The position numbers were made by a program, and so were the translations under genes. Below are positions 34,565-43,773 of a stretch of DNA of 64,000 bases, piece after piece. The notes beneath the pieces were generated by a model. That model was not told the DNA's origin and did not search any database. It saw only the letters and a program-made list of their open reading frames with translations. Within the stretch, counting starts at the first letter, position 1, and each line of letters opens with the position of its first letter. The stretch comes from JANJTB01 sp032027125 (GTDB lineage: Bacteria > Bacteroidota > Ignavibacteria > Kapaibacteriales > UBA2268): NCBI GenBank assembly GCA_032027125.1, contig JAVSMQ010000001.1, forward strand, positions 1,752,556 through 1,816,555, in the 5' to 3' direction.

Positions 34565-36496
34565 ATGAAAGTATTCTCAATTATCTTGTTATTTATATGC
34601 TGTTCATTTAGTATTTTTTCTCAGGAAAGCAGTCAGGAACGAAATGTAAGAACATTTATAAATCTTCTTGACTATATAGGCAGCGATTATCATAATGCTG
34701 TACTAAAGGGAGAAGTTATAAATTCCGATGAATTTGCAGAAATGAATGAATTTGCAGGCAAAGCAGTTTTATTGTTTGAAAATATTTCCCAAATTCACAA
34801 AATAAGCAATTCTGCCATATTAAATAACAACTTGCTTACTTTAAAAAAAATGATTGCTGATAAATCGGATAAGGATAGTATCTTCGTTTTATCAAATCAA
34901 ATTAAATCAGAAATTCTTAAGTTAAAATTAATTCGTATTTCGCCTTCAAATTGGCCCGATATTACAAAGGGTAAAGTTGTTTTTCAACAGAATTGTACAT
35001 CCTGTCATGGAAATAAGGGTGACGGGAATGGCGAAATAATAAAGAACCTGAATCCCAAACCATCAAATTTCTTAGATGAAAATTTGATGAATTCAATTTC
35101 GCCGCTTCAAATATATAATACTATGAGACTTGGTATCGCGGGTACTGCTATGCCACCCTTCAATCTGCTCTCAGATGAGGAAGTTTGGGATGCTGCATTT
35201 TATGTAAGCAGTCTGCGTTATAAAAATAAGCAAGATTTATCAGATAAAGAACTACTTGAATTTTATAAAAAAGGTGCTGCATTTGTGTCTCTGGAAGAAA
35301 CTGCAACAATGCCCGACAAGTTACTGAGAAATAAATTCCCCTCAGGTGAAAGTGAAAAATATTTAGCCGGATTGCGATTGTACAGGAATCAAGCCGGCAA
35401 TAAAGTTTCAATAGACATAGCAATTACATTTTTGGATAAAACTTTAAGTTATTATGAAAAGAATGATTACGGAAATGCAGGCGATATGGCTTTACAATCT
35501 TATCTGCAGGGAATCGAACCTTTTGAAAAGCAATTACAGTCCATTGATTCAAAATTAAATCATGATTTGGAATCTATAATGTTCAAGCTGCGTTCGGATA
35601 TCAACGGCAAAAAACCTCTTGCTGTGATTCAGGAAGACATCAGCAGGGCAAAGACACTGATAAATAGCGCATCAACTCAATTAGGCAACAATCAATATAC
35701 ATTCTGGTTTGCATTTTTAATGGCAGCAACTATAATACTTAGAGAAGGAATTGAAGCTTTTCTGATTATAATAACAATACTCGGCGTACTAAAATCAATC
35801 AATGCAGATAAAGCCAGGATTTGGGTACACGGAGGATGGATAACAGCATTGGTTACAGGATTAATCAGTATGTTTGCAATTAATCTGATTATTTCATTCG
35901 GAGCACAAAGTCGTGAATTAATCGAAGGAATCGGGTCAGTTATTGCAGTGATTTTGCTTTTATATATCGGATTCTGGCTGCACAGCAAAACTGCCGCTAA
36001 AAAATGGAAGGAATTTATTGAAAAAAAGATTATAAAACTTGTTGACGGCAAAAATATGATTGGACTTGCTATCGTGTCATTCGTTGTCGTATTCAGAGAG
36101 GCTTTTGAATCGGCAATTTTCTTGTCTGCCGTAAACATAGATGTCAGTCCAGAGGGAAAAACCGGAATGTACACCGGTGCAGCAATCTCATTAGTGTTTG
36201 TATTGATTTTAGCACGAATCGGGTTAATATACGCTTCAAAACTGCCAATCAGACAGTTATTCAAATATTCGGCTGTAATAATGGTCGTCCTGTCTGTTGT
36301 AATAGCCGGAAAAGGAATCCGTGCATTTCAGGAAAGCGGTTTTTCGAGCGTTACGAATCTTCCAGGATGGGAATATTTCGACATTTCAATCCTTGGAATC
36401 TTTCCTACTTTTGAGACAATTGCAGCTCAATTAACCGTAACAATTTTAGCAGTAATTTTGTGGAATTACAGCAAAAGAATTCCCAAGTTATCATGA
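34565..36496 (+). CDS. Cytochrome c - FTR1 iron permease fusion
   Basis: A 643-residue protein. After a signal peptide (IILLFICCSFSIFS), residues 25-125 are helical. A class I cytochrome c domain follows, with haem site CTSCH (Cys144, Cys147, His148) and likely axial Met in GTAMPPFN (Met196). A helical linker spans 225-375. The last 260 residues are an FTR1-type permease with seven helices and both ferroxidase-coupled motifs: REGIEAF (393-399) and REAFE (511-515). FTR1 imports iron through a redox step that in yeast uses a multicopper oxidase. Here the fused periplasmic cytochrome could act as the electron partner, which is inference. Such fusions are known as a family. It is monocistronic. 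Confidence 0.88.
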   Translation: MKVFSIILLFICCSFSIFSQESSQERNVRTFINLLDYIGSDYHNAVLKGEVINSDEFAEMNEFAGKAVLLFENISQIHKISNSAILNNNLLTLKKMIADKSDKDSIFVLSNQIKSEILKLKLIRISPSNWPDITKGKVVFQQNCTSCHGNKGDGNGEIIKNLNPKPSNFLDENLMNSISPLQIYNTMRLGIAGTAMPPFNLLSDEEVWDAAFYVSSLRYKNKQDLSDKELLEFYKKGAAFVSLEETATMPDKLLRNKFPSGESEKYLAGLRLYRNQAGNKVSIDIAITFLDKTLSYYEKNDYGNAGDMALQSYLQGIEPFEKQLQSIDSKLNHDLESIMFKLRSDINGKKPLAVIQEDISRAKTLINSASTQLGNNQYTFWFAFLMAATIILREGIEAFLIIITILGVLKSINADKARIWVHGGWITALVTGLISMFAINLIISFGAQSRELIEGIGSVIAVILLLYIGFWLHSKTAAKKWKEFIEKKIIKLVDGKNMIGLAIVSFVVVFREAFESAIFLSAVNIDVSPEGKTGMYTGAAISLVFVLILARIGLIYASKLPIRQLFKYSAVIMVVLSVVIAGKGIRAFQESGFSSVTNLPGWEYFDISILGIFPTFETIAAQLTVTILAVILWNYSKRIPKLS

Positions 36497-36697
36497 GCAG
36501 AATGATAATAGATAATAACTGACGGTATGATTTTATTACTACTATATTATAATAAATTTTAACTATTCCTATAACACAGGGGTAATAAAATCATCCTAAG
36601 CCGATTTTTTAAATTGGATTAGGATAGTTGATTTAGTGTATTGTTTTGTAAAAAACCGTTATTAACAGAAAAATTATTTAGATTTAACGTGCCGATT

Positions 36698-37537
36698 TTA
36701 TATTAAAAGAAAAGATTTTAGTGCCGTATTTAATCCTGTCTTGATTTTCACAAAATAAACTCCCCGCGGTAAATTGCTGACATCAATTTCAACACTCGTA
36801 GTTTGAAAATTCATACTTTGCATAATCTGCCCATGGATATTTAGTATTTCAATGCCTGTATTTAAGTTGTCATTTAATTTTATAAATAACATATCGTTGT
36901 AGTAGTTTATAGAAGAAATAATATCTACGGAATTATGCTTTTCCTCTATACCTGTTGAAAATGAAAAGGTAATATCAGCCCATGATTCAGGATTGGTACA
37001 ATTATTAATACCGCCTTCGGGAAATGTAATTTCGTATCCTGAACTCCAATCAAGAAAACTAAAAAGTACACCCATTTTTTGGTTCGTATTCCCGGTGACT
37101 CCCAATTTGGAGAGCGAAATTTTGTATTCATTTGCTTCATTGGCTTTATAAATCCATCCGGCAGGAATTTCTTTCTGCCATGAAGTATCCGAACCAATCC
37201 ATTCCCATTGACTCGCCGAACCATGAAGCCATAGATGACCTGATTGCAGGTTCGAACCACCAATATGCATTTTGTCAAAGTATATCCCTGTCGAAAATGA
37301 GTATTTCAAATCATCAGAAAATGCAACATATAAATCAGTCATATCGTGTTTGAAATATATTTCTCCGCCAATACTTCCGACTTTAACAAACGCGGCATCA
37401 TCCCATTCTCCCTGTGATATTATCCCGTCAATAACCGGTGTGGAGCCATATTTAACATTTATTGAATCGCCGGAATGTGCGTACACTGTAATTATATTTA
37501 ATAATATAACCAAAGATAATAATAATAACTTTTTCAT
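36698..37537 (-). CDS. T9SS-secreted protein with CBM9/DOMON-like domain
   Basis: A 279-residue protein: signal peptide (MKKLLLLSLVILLNIITVYA), then a beta-sandwich of about 175 residues opening with GSTPVIDGIISQGEWDDAAF, the typical start of CBM9-like/DOMON-type domains that bind sugars or haem. The end (EILNIHGQIMQSMNFQTTSV ... GVYFVKIKTG) is a T9SS type A sorting domain, lacking the usual PNP motif but with the G-x-Y-F pattern. It is the last gene of a five-gene minus-strand run of secreted proteins. Confidence 0.72.
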   Translation of the reverse strand: MKKLLLLSLVILLNIITVYAHSGDSINVKYGSTPVIDGIISQGEWDDAAFVKVGSIGGEIYFKHDMTDLYVAFSDDLKYSFSTGIYFDKMHIGGSNLQSGHLWLHGSASQWEWIGSDTSWQKEIPAGWIYKANEANEYKISLSKLGVTGNTNQKMGVLFSFLDWSSGYEITFPEGGINNCTNPESWADITFSFSTGIEEKHNSVDIISSINYYNDMLFIKLNDNLNTGIEILNIHGQIMQSMNFQTTSVEIDVSNLPRGVYFVKIKTGLNTALKSFLLI

Positions 37538-37573
37538 TAATTTATTCCATCCAAAATTTTCAGATATAAATAA

Positions 37574-38761
37574 TTATTCAACCATCAATTTTATACATTC
37601 AGATTTCTCATTTACCTGAATTAACAGAAAATAAGCACCATTCGGGTAACTGCTTGTATTAATACTGACATTATTTTGAAATTTATAATCCTTATTTTTA
37701 TAGAATTCGTTTAAAATGTCAAATCCAAGTACATTATAAATCCCGATTTTAATTTCTCCGTTATCAATATTATTTAATTCGATACTAATTTCATCTTTAT
37801 ATAAATGATACGATTCAATCAATTTATATTCAGAAACTTTATCATTTATGCTGCTTGGTTCGAAATCACTGAGATTTGCTTTGAAAATTCCGCCTGTTTC
37901 CGTACCTGCAAGAATATCAGTACCGTTTATATATAAAGAATAAACCGATAAATTGGTTAATCCTTCATTTACACTATTCCAAATTGCACCGGCATCATTT
38001 GAGAAATATATTCCGTTTGTCTTTGTGCCGGCGAATACTTTATCTCCATCAACTGTAATAGAGTTAATTGTCATATAATTTATCCCGTTATTTGCAGCAG
38101 ACCAGCTATTGCCGTTATCAGTTGATTTATAAACACCGGCGCCTTCGGTTCCTGCCCAAATAATATTATTCCCCCCAGCCAAAGTAATAATTTTATTATT
38201 CGGTAAGCCGTTATTGGATTCTTTCCATTCTGAGCCGGAATAAATATATAATCCCTTATATGTACCTGCGATGATAGTATTATTGTAAAATATCAAACTA
38301 TACGCGCTGGTAAAAGGCGGACCGATTTCTTCCCAGGTCAATCCGCTGTTATCAGAAAGCGAGACACCGCCATAGTGACCGACTGCAACTTTATTACCTG
38401 AAACAGCAATTGAAGTTACATCAAAAGCTACCTGACCAATATCCGGATTAACCCAGCTCTGACCGTTATTTGTCGAATAATACAGTCCTGCTCCATAAGT
38501 TCCGGCATAAACATAATTACCGCTTACAGCAACAGCACGAATATCGTTATTATAAATTCCGCCTCCTAATTTTTGCCAGTTAACTCCGTTATTTGAAGAA
38601 AAATGTACTCCATTAGAGGTAGCAGCAAAATAGCTGCTCCCATTTACAGCTATTGACCTTACCTTTTGTTCATTAAAATTCGGGCATAATTTATTCCATC
38701 CGGAATAAAGATTAGCTGAAATTAAGAACAAACAAATCAAAACCGAACCAATTGTTTTCAT
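37574..38761 (-). CDS. Secreted Asp-box/Ycf48-like propeller with T9SS-type tail
   Basis: A 395-residue protein with a signal peptide (MKTIGSVLICLFLISANLYS). Six or seven repeats of about 40 residues cover residues 25-300, each with an Asp-box-like motif (FSSNNGVNWQKL, YSTNNGQSWVNP, KSTDNGNSWSAA, FSNDAGAIWNSV) and a V-x-A-G-T strand. This predicts a beta-propeller of the sortilin/Ycf48 kind. The C-terminal 80 residues resemble a T9SS type A sorting domain (GIYNVLGFDILNEF ... GAYFLLIQVN). It is 36 bases from the next gene. The ligand is unknown. Confidence 0.75.
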   Translation of the reverse strand: MKTIGSVLICLFLISANLYSGWNKLCPNFNEQKVRSIAVNGSSYFAATSNGVHFSSNNGVNWQKLGGGIYNNDIRAVAVSGNYVYAGTYGAGLYYSTNNGQSWVNPDIGQVAFDVTSIAVSGNKVAVGHYGGVSLSDNSGLTWEEIGPPFTSAYSLIFYNNTIIAGTYKGLYIYSGSEWKESNNGLPNNKIITLAGGNNIIWAGTEGAGVYKSTDNGNSWSAANNGINYMTINSITVDGDKVFAGTKTNGIYFSNDAGAIWNSVNEGLTNLSVYSLYINGTDILAGTETGGIFKANLSDFEPSSINDKVSEYKLIESYHLYKDEISIELNNIDNGEIKIGIYNVLGFDILNEFYKNKDYKFQNNVSINTSSYPNGAYFLLIQVNEKSECIKLMVE

Positions 38762-38840
38762 ATTTAACCTATAATTTGATAATTATTTAAAAAACTTGTT
38801 TAAGTATATCTTGCACATAATTTTATTAATTAAAATATAA

Positions 38841-39617
38841 TCAGTAACCAAAGAGAGTCGGATATTCAGTCAGCGGAATTGATTTTATAGTTCCGTTTGA
38901 TTCCCTTTTCGCTGCAAATTCAGCCTCAAGCGAATTTCGCTTTCTGATACGAATAAATGACCAATCATCAGGCGGAACCATCACGTGATAGCAAATTCTT
39001 ACTTCATAATCATCCGTTAGAAATGTATAGTGTTCAACGATTAGAATTTGTGGATAAGTATGGTAAAATTTGTCCGGTTGATTGAAGATTGAATTATACT
39101 TTGAATTTTGTGATACCAGCCATTTTTTAAATTCATCCCTTTTAATCAATGCTGTTTCGATACCGCCCTGAGTCCAATCGAACAATTCCACCTCAACTTG
39201 TACTCTCTTTTCTTTTCCGGAATGTGTCGCAATTATTGAAATTATATAATTATTAATTTCAATATTTTTATCAGGGCTAATGATAATTTCAGCTACCCTA
39301 TTGTTATTATCTAAATCGGATTTTTTTAAAGAAGCTTTTAAAGCAGGGTCAGCTTCTAATCTTAATTTTACTGTACCTGCAAAATCATTCTGCGGTATAA
39401 TACTGATAATAAAAATACCGCCCCCCTCAGGATAACTTCTGATACTTTGATATTTTGCTTGAATTGTATATTCTCCCTTGTCCTCCTGTTTAGGCTCAAT
39501 CGGATTATCTCCACAACAATTCCAAAATGTAAATACCAATAAAAATAAGAATGAAGTTTTATAGAAAATAGATTTAATAATATCTATTATTTGACAAGTT
39601 TTTTTCTCCATTTTCAT
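38841..39617 (-). CDS. Lipoprotein of unknown function
   Basis: A 258-residue protein with a hydrophobic segment (SFLFLLVFTFWNC) ending in a lipobox-like NCC (Cys34 or 35). The rest comprises an Ig-like beta-sandwich (about 48-150) and a C-terminal alpha/beta part with many aromatic residues (YHVMVPPDDWSFIRIRKRNS). Unlike its neighbours it has no T9SS tail, so it probably stays on a membrane. The family is not recognised. It lies inside the run of T9SS cargo genes. Confidence 0.6.
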   Translation of the reverse strand: MKMEKKTCQIIDIIKSIFYKTSFLFLLVFTFWNCCGDNPIEPKQEDKGEYTIQAKYQSIRSYPEGGGIFIISIIPQNDFAGTVKLRLEADPALKASLKKSDLDNNNRVAEIIISPDKNIEINNYIISIIATHSGKEKRVQVEVELFDWTQGGIETALIKRDEFKKWLVSQNSKYNSIFNQPDKFYHTYPQILIVEHYTFLTDDYEVRICYHVMVPPDDWSFIRIRKRNSLEAEFAAKRESNGTIKSIPLTEYPTLFGY

Positions 39618-39681
39618 TTAATTTTGCCCTCCAAATTTGTTTATAAATTTTCTAAGTTATAATTAAAAAAAATAACTGTAT

Positions 39682-40707
39682 TTATTTCATAATAATGATT
39701 TTTTCCATTAATGTAATTTTTTCAGATTTAACTTTAAGATAATAAACACCGTTTACTTTTTTCCCTTTATCAAGTCTAATTTCAAAATAATTATTTTGAT
39801 TATAACCTGAATAAAGAGTTTCAACTTCGTTACCTATACAATCAAACAGTGATACGCAAATGTTCCCCAATAATCCTGTCAATGATATCACAGTCTCATT
39901 TTGGTAAGGATTGGGAGTAATTCGTAATTTAATATCAGAAGTATAATCATCAAGACCGGCTGGAGTATTGCTGATTATATAATTATAACACTCTATCCAG
40001 TCGCTGATGAATTCCGGACTCGTATAGTAAGGTCCCATCTGGTCAACGCCATCTTTTATAATATATCTGCATTTTCCGTTATTATTTTGATAAGTTTTAT
40101 AAACTTCATCAGGATACATTTTCCAAACATCTTCACTGCCGGCAATTAGTCCTAAGGGTAGTTTTTTAATTATATCCGGTTCAATATTGAAATTCGACAA
40201 ATCCGGCGCATAACCTATCATACCTGTTATTTCCTGATTATGCCCGACACCCCAGTTAAAAATAAACTTCGCACCATGGATATATCCCGTCATAATTATT
40301 TTACTGTTATCAATATTATAATTCTGTTTTGCATGGTTGATCGCCGAACTTATCAAATCATTATTCCAGTATAATGATTCATTAGTATAATCCGGGCAGA
40401 CAAAAATTGATTGCAGTACTTCAGCTATAGGTCCCATCTGCTCTGAGGATGTTTTACCAAAAGCCGGGTTATTCGGTAAGCCGTTAATTAAAGTATATTT
40501 TGTATTCGGATTATAATTTTCAGGAACATAGTAATATAAATTAACCTGATTATTATTAACAATAATTTGTTCAGTGAATGTACCTTTACTTTGTCCGAAA
40601 GCATATAAGTTACTGATGATAATTGTCATAATTAAAATAACAATCATTTTTATGATATTTTCAATAAAACAATCCCTATTTTTAAAATTTAGCATATTAT
40701 TTTTCAC
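39682..40707 (-). CDS. Esterase-like alpha/beta-hydrolase fold with T9SS tail, nucleophile missing
   Basis: A 341-residue protein with an uncleaved leader or late signal sequence (residues 19-38). Residues 42-255 follow an esterase/poly-hydroxybutyrate-depolymerase-like alpha/beta fold (VNLYYYVPENYNPNTKYTLI; NIDNSKIIMTGYIHGAKFIF; LPLGLIAGSEDVWKMYPDEV). The nucleophile elbow, normally G-x-S-x-G, reads GYIHG (141-145) with Ile143 for Ser, so hydrolysis is unlikely. The end (RITPNPYQNETVISLTGL ... GVYYLKVKSE) is a T9SS type A sorting domain. It is likely a secreted binding protein derived from an esterase, or has a changed mechanism. Located 45 bases from its upstream neighbour. Confidence 0.65.
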   Translation of the reverse strand: MKNNMLNFKNRDCFIENIIKMIVILIMTIIISNLYAFGQSKGTFTEQIIVNNNQVNLYYYVPENYNPNTKYTLINGLPNNPAFGKTSSEQMGPIAEVLQSIFVCPDYTNESLYWNNDLISSAINHAKQNYNIDNSKIIMTGYIHGAKFIFNWGVGHNQEITGMIGYAPDLSNFNIEPDIIKKLPLGLIAGSEDVWKMYPDEVYKTYQNNNGKCRYIIKDGVDQMGPYYTSPEFISDWIECYNYIISNTPAGLDDYTSDIKLRITPNPYQNETVISLTGLLGNICVSLFDCIGNEVETLYSGYNQNNYFEIRLDKGKKVNGVYYLKVKSEKITLMEKIIIMK

Positions 40708-40752
40708 TTTAAATAATTCTAAAATATTATAAATGCAAGATTAAAACTGTTA

Positions 40753-42021
40753 CTATTTAAGGACTAGAAAAGGTTTAAAGTAATACTTATTATTTAATCG
40801 AATTCTTAAATAATAAATCCCGGAGTTTAAATTTAAAGCTGATATTTTTATTCTGTTTCCCGGATATTGTATCATACCTTCATTCTGAATTACCCTGCCG
40901 TTTATATTAAAGATTTCGATGTTCTCAGTAATAAAATATTCCTTATTATTAATTTCAATAATCAAATTATCTATTACAGGATTAGGGTAAACATTAAAAA
41001 CCGGTTCCAAATAAACATTATCATTATTTATGGAATTTATAGTTGACTTTCTGCGATAAACATGCTGATCTGATGCTGACACATAAATAAATCCATCTTT
41101 ACCGAATGCAATATCATATACAAAAATACCTGAAGGCAAGCCATCATTAAAATTCATCCAATTCATTCCATCGCCGCCGCTTTTGTTTATACCCGAAATG
41201 AAATCAAAGCTATATATTTCATCTGCCTGAGTGTTATATTTAATCCATCTGAAATAATTTGATTCCGGGATTGTTGTCATCTTATGCCATGCTTTCCCGT
41301 CGGTAGATTCAAAAAGTCCTTGATTAAAATTTTGATAAAAGGAATTGGCTATTATGTTTGTTTTTGTCTTGATAATTGAATTGAAATTGAAATGTTCGTC
41401 AACTTCGCCTGCTAATTCCCAAGTCTCACCTTTATCGTTTGAATAAAGCAGGTCTGCGCCGATTGACAAGACCATAAGACTACTGTTAATTACTTTTAAA
41501 GTTAAAAATTCAATTGTTTGATTTTTAGGAGTAATCACTTTCCAATTTTGACCGTGGTTTGAACTGTATTGTAATTTGTACTCCCCCTGCTGTGTACTTG
41601 ATGTTATATACAGATTGTCATTTTCGTCTAATTCAATCTGCCTGACCATATAATCATCCTTCACCATTGACCATCTCTTTCCTTTGTCGGTTGATTTGAA
41701 TACTCCGCTCGCAGCAACTGCATATATTCTGCCTTGACTGTCTTCTTTAAAATCAAATATTGAGTGAGCCCAGCCGCTTTCGCAAGTTGTATTATTCCAA
41801 CTGTTACCGTTATCGGAACTCCATTTTATGCCTTGTCCGCTTCCGAAAAAGAAAATATTATCAGAGCTTACAAACAGAGACATTGCATTTTCATTTGAAG
41901 GACTGTTAATGGTTTCCCATTTGTCCTGGCAAAAAGTATTGACTGAATTTAATAAAAAATAAAGAATTATTATTATACCCAGCAAAACTTTCAAGTAAAT
42001 ACTCATAGTAAAATATTTCAT
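40753..42021 (-). CDS. Secreted Asp-box/BNR propeller protein with T9SS sorting domain
   Basis: A 422-residue protein with signal peptide (YLKVLLGIIIILYFLLNSVN) and RBS GAGGAAAG. Repeats with Asp-box motifs (WSSDNGNSWNNT, KSTDKGKRWSMV, YSSNHGQNWKVI, YSNDKGETWELA) indicate a propeller at about 30-310. The C-terminus (FNVYPNPVIDNLIIEINN ... GIYYLRIRLNN) is a clear T9SS type A sorting domain. It is the first gene of the five-gene run and likely sets its expression. It is paralogous in design to the genes at 14699 and 37574. Confidence 0.8.
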   Translation of the reverse strand: MKYFTMSIYLKVLLGIIIILYFLLNSVNTFCQDKWETINSPSNENAMSLFVSSDNIFFFGSGQGIKWSSDNGNSWNNTTCESGWAHSIFDFKEDSQGRIYAVAASGVFKSTDKGKRWSMVKDDYMVRQIELDENDNLYITSSTQQGEYKLQYSSNHGQNWKVITPKNQTIEFLTLKVINSSLMVLSIGADLLYSNDKGETWELAGEVDEHFNFNSIIKTKTNIIANSFYQNFNQGLFESTDGKAWHKMTTIPESNYFRWIKYNTQADEIYSFDFISGINKSGGDGMNWMNFNDGLPSGIFVYDIAFGKDGFIYVSASDQHVYRRKSTINSINNDNVYLEPVFNVYPNPVIDNLIIEINNKEYFITENIEIFNINGRVIQNEGMIQYPGNRIKISALNLNSGIYYLRIRLNNKYYFKPFLVLK

Positions 42022-42525
42022 CTTACTTTCCTCACTTTCTATTCAAAAAAAAATAATTTTCTCATAATAAAACCATTAATTTTTAAGTCAAATCAAAACA
42101 TGACATAAGAATAACATGAAGTTTAACTTTAGCACATTTAAACTTTTTATTTGTTGTCAATATTTTCACAATAATAACACATGAAGTTTGAAAATGTTAC
42201 AGAAATAATTTTATAAGTTAAATTATTTTATTAAAATGTAGAATAATTGATAGGTTATAAATTCTAAGAAAGGAGAATAATATTCTGCGGATTCTTATTA
42301 ATACTCAGGATTTATGAAAACCTAATCCTTACAATTACCTCATTGGTCCAAGGTATAACAATAATTCAATCCATAAAAATGTTGATTGTCAAAGACAGCT
42401 TTTTTTATGAGTTTTTTGATATTTTAACTTGATTTTGAAAATGATACTGAAAGGTTAGTATTTTTAGTAATTCAGAACTTATCTCTTTTATATAATATTA
42501 AGTATGCAATCATATACTAAAAAAT
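42022..42525. other. AT-rich intergenic region
   Basis: About 500 bases without a credible gene. ACATGAAGTTT occurs twice (near 42115 and 42180). A modest hairpin, AGGATT...AATCCT, lies near 42308-42330. I see no tRNA or clear promoter consensus. Confidence 0.5.
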
Positions 42526-43773
42526 TTAAATCAAACGTTTTCTTCTATGGTTTCTGAACGCATTGAGCAGAAAGCCGACAAAAGCGAGATTTACTATAAG
42601 AGAAGTACCGCCATAACTCAAAAATGGCAGTGGTATCCCCATTACAGGCACTAAACCGATTACCATTCCGATATTGATTATTGTGTGATAAAGGAATACT
42701 GAGCATATACCATAAGCCGCAATGCTGTAGAATTTGTCATCGGCTTCATTTGCAATATCTACCGACCTCAGTAAGAATAATCCAAAGAAAACAATAATTG
42801 TTATGCCCCCCACGAATCCGAATTCTTCAGTTGGTACAGAAAAAATGAAGTCTGTCCACTGCATTGGAATGTACCTCAGTTGTGTTTGGGTACCCTGAAG
42901 AAATCCTTTGCCTGTAACTCCGCCGCTGCCAACTGCCATCATTGACTGTATTACATTATAACCCTGACCGCGGGGGTCGGCACCCGGATTCAAAAAAGTT
43001 TCAATTCTGGCTTTTTGATGTTCCTGTAAATTATTATAAATCAAAGGTCCGATATATCCGATAGCAATAAATACAGTTATAACTATTCCCTTCGACAACC
43101 AGCCTGTTTTGAACAAAAGTGTAAAAACTGTAAAAACAGTCACACCTCCAAGCATAAACCAAACACCTTTTAATGATAATATTACAATAAAGGGAAGGGA
43201 AACAAGAAAAAACAAAAGGAATGTATTAAAACCTGCCCAAAAGAGAACACCCAAAAGTATTGCAAGAAATACAGAAGAAGTTCCGTGGTCCGGTTGGAGA
43301 AAAACAAGAATGAACGGCAGCAGAACAATACCTGAGGCAATAAAAAAGTCTCTGAGGTTAGTAATCTCAATACCTTTTGATGACAAAAAGTATGCAAGCA
43401 TTGTTATTATTCCGAATTTGGCAAATTCGGCAGGCTGGAGAGAAAAGCCCCCAAACCTGAGCCATCCCTTTGTACCGTAAATTTCATCACCGATAAAAAG
43501 CACCAGAATCAACAAAATGATTGAGCCGCCGTAAAAAACTATAGAGAGATTTCTCATAAAATTTTTCGGCATGAATGTTAATATCAGCATGCCGGCAATA
43601 CCGAAACCCAGTGATACTAATTGCCGCGAGAATGATTCCTGCATATTTGAGGCATAAGTGGCACTGTATAAAGATAATATTCCAAAACCAACAAGTACGG
43701 AAACTATTAAAAGCAGTTTTATATCTATGAAACTGTCAGACTTACTTTCTAATGAAAAACCTGAATCCTTCAT
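42526..43773 (-). CDS. rodA: Rod shape-determining SEDS glycosyltransferase RodA
   Basis: A 415-residue polytopic SEDS protein (about ten helices). Signature stretches are present: LQPAEFAKFGIITMLAYFLS, the catalytic-loop region LQPDHGTSSVFLAILLGVLF with Asp, and the C-terminal PLPFLSYGGTSLIVNLAFVG. RodA polymerises lipid II in the elongasome with a class B PBP. The N-terminal GFGILSLYSATYA fits RodA more than FtsW. Its start overlaps the purC stop by four bases (ATGA), so it is translationally coupled to purC, an uncommon partner. No mreB or pbp2 gene lies in this window. Confidence 0.9.
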   Translation of the reverse strand: MKDSGFSLESKSDSFIDIKLLLIVSVLVGFGILSLYSATYASNMQESFSRQLVSLGFGIAGMLILTFMPKNFMRNLSIVFYGGSIILLILVLFIGDEIYGTKGWLRFGGFSLQPAEFAKFGIITMLAYFLSSKGIEITNLRDFFIASGIVLLPFILVFLQPDHGTSSVFLAILLGVLFWAGFNTFLLFFLVSLPFIVILSLKGVWFMLGGVTVFTVFTLLFKTGWLSKGIVITVFIAIGYIGPLIYNNLQEHQKARIETFLNPGADPRGQGYNVIQSMMAVGSGGVTGKGFLQGTQTQLRYIPMQWTDFIFSVPTEEFGFVGGITIIVFFGLFLLRSVDIANEADDKFYSIAAYGICSVFLYHTIINIGMVIGLVPVMGIPLPFLSYGGTSLIVNLAFVGFLLNAFRNHRRKRLI

